Below are positions 15,267 through 19,342 of a stretch of 19,342 bases of DNA, in pieces (position 1 is the stretch's first letter; each line of letters starts with the position of its first letter). The position numbers and the translations under genes were made by a program. Source of the stretch: an uncultured Campylobacter sp. (lineage in GTDB: Bacteria; Campylobacterota; Campylobacteria; Campylobacterales; Campylobacteraceae); assembly GCF_938045535.1 (NCBI RefSeq), contig NZ_CALIMQ010000128.1, forward strand, positions 1 to 19,342, read 5' to 3'. The notes beneath the pieces are model-generated. The model did not search any database. It was not told the DNA's origin and was given only the letters and a program-made list of their open reading frames with translations.

Positions 15267-16230
15267 TATGTGGGGCGATATGAGCCAATACTCTGAAATT
15301 TACTGGCCTTGGCCGATTGCGATTTATCTATTTTTGGCGGGTCTTAGCGCGGGAGCGACGATGGTGGCGCTTTTAGTCAAATGGAACCGCCACGAAAGCG
15401 AGCAAAATTCCATCTGGGACGCGATGATTAGAGCGGGCGCGATCACGGCGCCGCTTACGATCTGCGCGGGGCTTTTGCTTTTGATCTTTGATCTGGGCAA
15501 GCCTCTTACCTTCTATCTTTTGCTGATCAAATTTAACTTCGGCTCGGTGATGAGCCTCGGCGTGGCGGCGCTTTTAATCTACGTGCCGCTTAGCTTTGTA
15601 TTTGCGCTATGCGTCTTCGGCGAGGAAATTTGTAAATTTAAACTGCTAGCCTTTCTGCGACCTATCGTAAATTTGCTAAGCTCATTTGCCAAAGCTTCTA
15701 AAATTTTTGAGCGAGTTTTATTCGTGCTTGCTCTTTGCGTGGGCGCATATACGGGCTTTTTACTAAGCGCGGTGATGAAAATTCCGCTTTGGAATACTCC
15801 GGTGCTGCCGATTTTATTTTTGCTATCGGGCTTTTCCAGCGGCATCGCGGCGAGCATTTTAGTGGGGCTTCTGTTTTTTAAAGGCTCGTTAAACAAAGAT
15901 AGCATAAAATACCTTTTAGTGCTTGATCTGCGCGCGATACTCTTTGAGATCCCGCTTTTATTTATTCTGTTTGTCGGGATGTATTTCGAGGGCGGCACGA
16001 GCGCGCTTGCGGCACAGCAAGCTTTGACGCACGAGGTTTACGGTAAAATTTTCTGGATCGGCGTTTTAGGCACGGGGCTCATCGCTCCGATCATCATCGC
16101 CTTTACGGCGCTGAAAAACCACGCCTACAAGCCTGCGTTTATAGTTTTAAATTCTTTCGTCGTGCTTTGCGGCGTCATTCTGCTTCGCTACTACATCGTA
16201 TATGCGGGGCAAATTTGCACGGGAGCGTAG
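15259..16230 (+). CDS. psrC: NrfD/PsrC-family quinol-oxidising membrane subunit
   Basis: The 323-residue integral membrane protein anchors PsrAB and oxidises menaquinol. It has about eight helices, with NrfD-family marks: LFLAGLSAGA in the first helix, FDLGKPLTFY after the second, FNFGSVMSLG in the third, then GAYTGFLLSAVMKIPLWN and a final pair of helices. The NrfD type and length match W. succinogenes PsrC (about 317) and argue against the PhsC type, which is a shorter haem protein. The ATG has an excellent AAAGGAGG ribosome binding site inside the psrB 3' end. A perfect GC-rich hairpin spans its stop codon. Confidence 0.92.
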   Translation: MNNMWGDMSQYSEIYWPWPIAIYLFLAGLSAGATMVALLVKWNRHESEQNSIWDAMIRAGAITAPLTICAGLLLLIFDLGKPLTFYLLLIKFNFGSVMSLGVAALLIYVPLSFVFALCVFGEEICKFKLLAFLRPIVNLLSSFAKASKIFERVLFVLALCVGAYTGFLLSAVMKIPLWNTPVLPILFLLSGFSSGIAASILVGLLFFKGSLNKDSIKYLLVLDLRAILFEIPLLFILFVGMYFEGGTSALAAQQALTHEVYGKIFWIGVLGTGLIAPIIIAFTALKNHAYKPAFIVLNSFVVLCGVILLRYYIVYAGQICTGA

Positions 16231-16240
16231 TCTCGCTCCC
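16221..16240 (+). promoter_or_regulatory. GC-rich hairpin across the psrC stop codon
   Basis: GGGAGCG (16221-16227) pairs perfectly with CGCTCCC (16234-16240) around a 6-nt loop that starts with the psrC stop TAG. GATTTAGG follows, without a U-run, so it is a poor intrinsic terminator. An alternative pairing, TCCC (16237-16240) with GGGA (16247-16250), would cover the ribosome binding site of the next gene and excludes the first hairpin. It could be a processing, pausing or translational control element that lowers regulator expression relative to the reductase. Confidence 0.45.
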
Positions 16241-16256
16241 GATTTAGGGAACGGGT

Positions 16257-16910
16257 TTGAAAATTTTACTTTTAGAAGACGATTTTGAATACAGAAGCAG
16301 CGTAAGCGAGTATCTGCAGGAGCTCGGCTACGAGGTGGACGAATGCGAAAGCGGCGACGCAGCCTGCGATAAGATCGCCGCGAATGCATACCACTTGCTG
16401 ATCTTAGACATCAAGGTGCCGGAGGTTTCGGGCGAAGAGGTGCTTAGATATGCGCGAAACCTCGGTCTTAGCACTCCCGTAATGATGATGACCTCGCTCG
16501 GCGACATCGACGATTTGAGCCAGTGCTACGAGCTAGGCTGCAACGAATATCTAAAAAAACCCTTCCACCTAGCCGAGCTTAAATTTAGGGTAAGCGAGCT
16601 GATGCGAAAGTATTTTGGCGACGAAAAGGGTGCCGTCAAGATCGCGGATAAATTTCACTACTTCGCAAATTTAAAAATTTTAAAACGCGCGGACGAAGAG
16701 ATATCGCTAAGCGCCAAAGAGATCAAGATTATAGAATTTCTGCTCGCCAATATCAAAAGGTTCGTTAGCGTAGATGAACTCATCGCCGACGTATGGGACG
16801 GCGAAGCGGGCAGCGTCGATGTGCGCGTACATATCAGCAACCTCCGCTCCAAAACGAGCAACGACTTCATCCTCTCCAGCCGCGGACTCGGATATAAGAT
16901 CAATGCTTAA
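16257..16910 (+). CDS. OmpR/PhoB-family response regulator
   Basis: This 217-residue DNA-binding regulator has a receiver domain (about 1-117) and a winged-helix DNA-binding domain (about 125-217). Receiver residues are complete: D8 and D9 in the acidic pocket, D51 as phosphate acceptor (LLILDIKVP), T79 in MMMTS and K101 in YLKKPF. The C-terminal part has the OmpR pattern LSAKEIKIIEFLLAN, VSVDELIADVWD, VRVHISNLRSK and RGLGYKI. The TTG start is supported by an AGGGA site six bases upstream and by the textbook receiver N-terminus MKILLLEDD. It follows psrC by 26 nt and overlaps the kinase gene by 8 nt. It probably regulates this operon or related respiratory genes, as inferred from position. 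Confidence 0.92.
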   Translation: MKILLLEDDFEYRSSVSEYLQELGYEVDECESGDAACDKIAANAYHLLILDIKVPEVSGEEVLRYARNLGLSTPVMMMTSLGDIDDLSQCYELGCNEYLKKPFHLAELKFRVSELMRKYFGDEKGAVKIADKFHYFANLKILKRADEEISLSAKEIKIIEFLLANIKRFVSVDELIADVWDGEAGSVDVRVHISNLRSKTSNDFILSSRGLGYKINA

Positions 16911-18021
16911 AGGGTTTAAATTTACGCTTTTTAGCGCGATTTTCATCATCGGCGCCTTTATAAGCGAGAGTCTTTATATAATCTATTTAAATTCCAAAAT
17001 CGAGGAGAGCGCCGACGTCGCCGAGCTGATACAAAAAAGCGGCGAAGCCCTAGCCGGCGCGGATCTGAATCTAAAAGACGAGCTCATCTACGACTACGCG
17101 ATCCTAAATGCAAACGGCGAAATTTTAAGATCAAACCTAAGCGTCCAGCCGCCGGATTTTGCATTTATTACGCTGAAATTCGGCGGGCGGGTGTTTTTTA
17201 AGCGCTACTTTCTGCATGAGGGCAAGCTGCATTTTTTCGTCATCTCAAAAAAGATAAGCTACGCAAAGATAGAATTTATCGCGATCTCTACGATCTTTAT
17301 CACGATCTTCGTAGCGCTCATCATCGCGCTGTTTAACTACAAAATCATAAAAAATTTCTACGCGCAGCAAAGCAACCTCATCAAGGCGTTTTTCAACGAC
17401 GCGATGCACGAACTAAAGACCCCTCTGGGCGTCGCGCTCATCAACACCGAGATGCTTGGGTTGCGCGACAAACACACGGCGCGAATAAAATCCGCGCTTA
17501 AGCAGATGGTAATTACTTACGAGGACGTGGAGTATTTCATCAAAAGCGGCAAGATGAGCTTCAAAAGCCGCCGCATAGATATGAGCGAGTTTTTGAGCGC
17601 CAGGATAAATTTCATCTATCTGGTCGCAAAAAGCAAAAACATAAGTCTGCAATCGCGAATAGCGCCCGACGTTAGCGTTTTTATGGACGAAACCTCGCTA
17701 ATGCGCCTCATCGACAACACGCTAAGCAACGCCATAAAATACTCGCGCCCCGGTGGCAAGATCATCATCGGGCTGGAAAGGGGGGTGAGCATAGCGGTCT
17801 TTAGCGTGCAGGACTTCGGCATCGGCATAAAGGATACGAGCGCGATCTGGGAGAGATACTCGCGCGAAAACGCGGCTCTTGGCGGATTCGGCCTCGGGCT
17901 AAACATAATCGATAAAATTTGCAAGCGCTACGGCATCGCAAAAAGCGTCAGCTCGAAACTCGGCGAGGGCAGCACCTTTTGCTACAAAATCCCGCTGTTT
18001 AAGCAGAAACTTTTGGATTAA
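16903..18021 (+). CDS. Sensor histidine kinase, HAMP-less, partner of the preceding regulator
   Basis: This 372-residue inner-membrane kinase has TM1 at about residues 7-29, an extracytoplasmic domain of about 90 residues (30-122) and TM2 at about 123-146, then directly the dimerisation/phosphotransfer helix with FFNDAMHELKTP (H169). There is no room for a HAMP domain. The HATPase part has the N-box (N276 in LSNAIKYS), G1 DFGIGI (D304) and G2 GGFGLGL (327-333), so it looks active. I place the start at the ATG at 16903, which gives a basic N-terminus before TM1 and a typical 8-nt overlap with the regulator gene; the frame is open further upstream but that part is out-of-frame regulator sequence. 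The sensor domain contains 'YAILNANGEIL', as in PAS/Cache-like periplasmic sensors, but the signal is unknown. Confidence 0.9.
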   Translation: MLKGFKFTLFSAIFIIGAFISESLYIIYLNSKIEESADVAELIQKSGEALAGADLNLKDELIYDYAILNANGEILRSNLSVQPPDFAFITLKFGGRVFFKRYFLHEGKLHFFVISKKISYAKIEFIAISTIFITIFVALIIALFNYKIIKNFYAQQSNLIKAFFNDAMHELKTPLGVALINTEMLGLRDKHTARIKSALKQMVITYEDVEYFIKSGKMSFKSRRIDMSEFLSARINFIYLVAKSKNISLQSRIAPDVSVFMDETSLMRLIDNTLSNAIKYSRPGGKIIIGLERGVSIAVFSVQDFGIGIKDTSAIWERYSRENAALGGFGLGLNIIDKICKRYGIAKSVSSKLGEGSTFCYKIPLFKQKLLD

Positions 18022-18039
18022 AACGGCGCGTAATTTTAG

Positions 18040-18089
18040 GCGCAAATTTTAAAATTTTAAAAGTAAAATTTGTGCGGCTAGGGCTTTTT
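18040..18089 (+). terminator. Candidate terminator after the kinase gene
   Basis: GCGCAAATTTTA (18040-18051) pairs with TAAAATTTGTGC (18064-18075): 12 pairs including one G-U wobble, with a 12-nt loop. A short T-run (18085-18089) follows about 9 nt later. It lies 19 nt past the kinase stop, in the space between convergent genes. The stem is AT-rich inside and the T-run is offset, so confidence is moderate. Confidence 0.5.
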
Positions 18090-18113
18090 AAAATTTTGTT
18101 TTAGCGTGGCTTT

Positions 18114-18938
18114 TCAGCCGCCTTTAAACATACTTTCTCTTACCAAACGATCCGCTATTTCTTCGACATTGTTTTTATAAATTTTAAAATCGCTATTGCC
18201 GCATGTATCGATTTTTAAATAATAATTCTTTTCGCGTGATTCATTTTCTATGGTGTTGTCATAATATTGTTTTCCTTCTGACAAATCTTTTATGGTATCT
18301 CCTTCGTATATCGTAATCGTGGCATATCTAAATTCAAAATTATCATACAATATAAAGCTTTTATCGAAGTATAAAATATACTCGCGCAAACCGCCGTATT
18401 CTACTATAGGCTCCTCAAAACCGGCTGATCTGCCATCTAAATTTATTTTTAACTTTTCTGCGATATTTACCGGCTTCATTTGAAATTTCTCGACAAAAAT
18501 ACTTCTATACGGCCAAGCGGCTTGATTTTTGCGTTTTTCTATATCGTATTCTTTAGACAGAACCTCTAACCAATCATCGTTATTAAATTTATCCGTCTCA
18601 TAAAAGCCTACTTTAACGGCAAATTCTCCATTGCCGTAGTTGCAAGCTTCATTGTCATATACATAATAGCATCTGTCTGTAATAGCAGCATAAAACAATA
18701 CGGATCTGTCTAAGGTATCTAAAATTCCGCGCTTAAATCGCTCCTCTTTAGGTAAAATTCTATCCTCTTTGAGGCAGTATCCTTGCTTGTATTTGTTGTA
18801 GCCAAAGATAGTAACTAAAGCGAAGCCTCGCGAGGTGGAGTAGTCGGGAACTATACGGATAAATATGGCGCAGAGTATTATTATAAGAAGCAGCGTGCCT
18901 GCCAAGGCTTTAAATTTAATAGACCTGTAGAATTTCAT
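18114..18938 (-). CDS. Membrane-anchored extracytoplasmic protein of unknown function
   Basis: I do not recognise this 274-residue protein. It has one hydrophobic N-terminal segment (about residues 11-30) after a basic start (MKFYRSIKFK), so it is probably anchored in the inner membrane with the rest outside the cytoplasm, or secreted. The body is rich in Tyr, Asn, Asp and Lys and has four cysteines outside the membrane part (C55, C90, C99, C246), compatible with disulfides. No enzyme motif is visible. The ATG has an AAGGACTGAT site and a good TATAAT upstream. Base composition differs from its neighbours: a sampled 60-nt stretch (18121-18180) has 19 G/C against 39 in a stretch of psrA (12541-12600). 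That suggests relaxed codon use or recent acquisition. It diverges from the gene at the right edge and converges with the kinase gene. Confidence 0.75.
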   Translation of the reverse strand: MKFYRSIKFKALAGTLLLIIILCAIFIRIVPDYSTSRGFALVTIFGYNKYKQGYCLKEDRILPKEERFKRGILDTLDRSVLFYAAITDRCYYVYDNEACNYGNGEFAVKVGFYETDKFNNDDWLEVLSKEYDIEKRKNQAAWPYRSIFVEKFQMKPVNIAEKLKINLDGRSAGFEEPIVEYGGLREYILYFDKSFILYDNFEFRYATITIYEGDTIKDLSEGKQYYDNTIENESREKNYYLKIDTCGNSDFKIYKNNVEEIADRLVRESMFKGG

Positions 18939-18970
18939 ATCAGTCCTTTTCTTGTTATCCCTTGGTGCGG

Positions 18971-18976
18971 ATTATA
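18971..18976 (-). promoter_or_regulatory. Candidate -10 box for the 274-residue protein gene
   Basis: The minus strand reads CGGCTATATAATCCG, with TATAAT about 33 nt before the ATG. Predicted start is near 18964, leader about 26 nt. Confidence 0.5.
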
Positions 18977-19205
18977 TAGCCGTATTTATAAAAGTATGCT
19001 TAAGCTTTATAAAATATTTCCAGGCTTTGTTTTAAAGCGGCTTCTTAAATTTTTAGCGCTTTCCTAGCTATTCATTCCCACCGTACTATTATTAGTTTCA
19101 CAAATTTTCTCAATCCCTTAAATTTCTTTAAAATTCCCTCTAAATTTAAGCCCCGTTTCAAATAGACTTAATAGAATTCCTTCAAATTTCACTCAAAGGT
19201 ATCCG

Positions 19206-19342
19206 ATGCAAACCGCCCTGGGCTCGCTAGGTCTGATAGCTGCCGTAAATCATATCCCATTTGATGCCAAGGCGCTTATAAATAAATTTGCGCTAAGCAG
19301 CGAAGAACCGCAGATAGAAGAGCTGGTGAGGATGGCTAAGCA
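19206..19342 (+). CDS. Start of a probable type I secretion ABC transporter (C39-like N-terminal domain), truncated by window edge
   Basis: Forty-five codons are visible, open to the end of the window: ATG at 19206 with an AAAGG site seven bases upstream. The peptide begins MQTALGSLGLIAAVNHIP, continues FDAKALINKFALSSEEP and ends in IEELVRMAK. The pattern 'hydrophobic helix - xxHxxP - xxxLxxxxxL - xxxxxxxLxxxAK' is what LapB/HlyB-type type I secretion ATPases show in their N-terminal C39 peptidase-like domain. The catalytic cysteine expected early in active C39 peptidases is absent, as in the C39-like domains of RTX and adhesin exporters. If correct, the rest would hold a transmembrane domain and an ABC ATPase, with membrane fusion and adhesin genes nearby. 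The evidence is short, so this is tentative. Confidence 0.5.
   Translation, partial: MQTALGSLGLIAAVNHIPFDAKALINKFALSSEEPQIEELVRMAK

Noticed and set aside
16774..16902. Longer kinase open frame starting inside the regulator gene
   Set aside because: The extra N-terminal stretch (MNSSPTYGTAKRAAS...) is out-of-frame regulator sequence with no ribosome binding site. The ATG at 16903 puts TM1 at the expected place.
17780..17785. Run of six G in the kinase gene as a phase-variation tract
   Set aside because: Campylobacter contingency tracts usually have eight or more G or C. Six in a coding region with Arg-Gly codons is unremarkable and the frame is intact.

Overview
The window looks like chromosomal DNA from a Campylobacter, probably one of the GC-richer oral or anaerobic species (C. 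gracilis, rectus and showae are candidates). Three things point there: the proteins read as epsilonproteobacterial (short RecO, Psr-type reductase, Aer/CetB-type PAS protein); the words AAATTT and AAAATTTT recur in and between genes; and local gene order resembles, from memory, C. jejuni Cj0123c-Cj0131. The species call is inference. Most of the window is core genome. I found no RNA gene, CRISPR array, insertion sequence or phage gene.

Left part (1-10213), envelope and housekeeping. A truncated membrane-anchored protein (probably an M23 peptidase) lies at the left edge, then a 563-nt noncoding gap, then bamA, all leftward. bamA and tyrA diverge from an 81-nt spacer whose two candidate -10 boxes overlap almost completely. 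A PPP-family phosphatase follows. Next are two leftward groups: dusB with a small membrane protein, and the tightly packed accD-rlmH-dksA-membrane protein operon. A 538-nt gap separates the two groups. recO runs rightward, divergent from accD.

Middle (10383-12338). A PAS-only protein of the Aer/CetB type (candidate cytoplasmic redox or energy-taxis sensor) diverges from an MFS exporter. Each has a plausible sigma70-type -10 box.

Right part (12424-18021), respiration. A three-gene operon encodes a Psr-type molybdoenzyme: a Tat-exported catalytic subunit with a [4Fe-4S] site, a four-cluster ferredoxin-like subunit and an NrfD-type quinol-oxidising membrane subunit. It probably couples menaquinol oxidation to reduction of polysulfide or another sulfur compound in the periplasm. 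After 26 nt comes an OmpR-type response regulator, overlapping by 8 nt with a HAMP-less histidine kinase. A perfect GC-rich hairpin spans the psrC stop codon. The most economical reading is that this two-component pair controls the reductase or senses its substrate or redox state; that is inference. A hairpin after the kinase may terminate the unit.

Right edge (18114-19342). An AT-rich leftward gene for a membrane-anchored extracytoplasmic protein of unknown function diverges from the first 45 codons of a gene that resembles the N-terminus of a type I secretion ABC transporter (LapB/C39-like domain). If so, the edge may open a secreted-adhesin or RTX locus.
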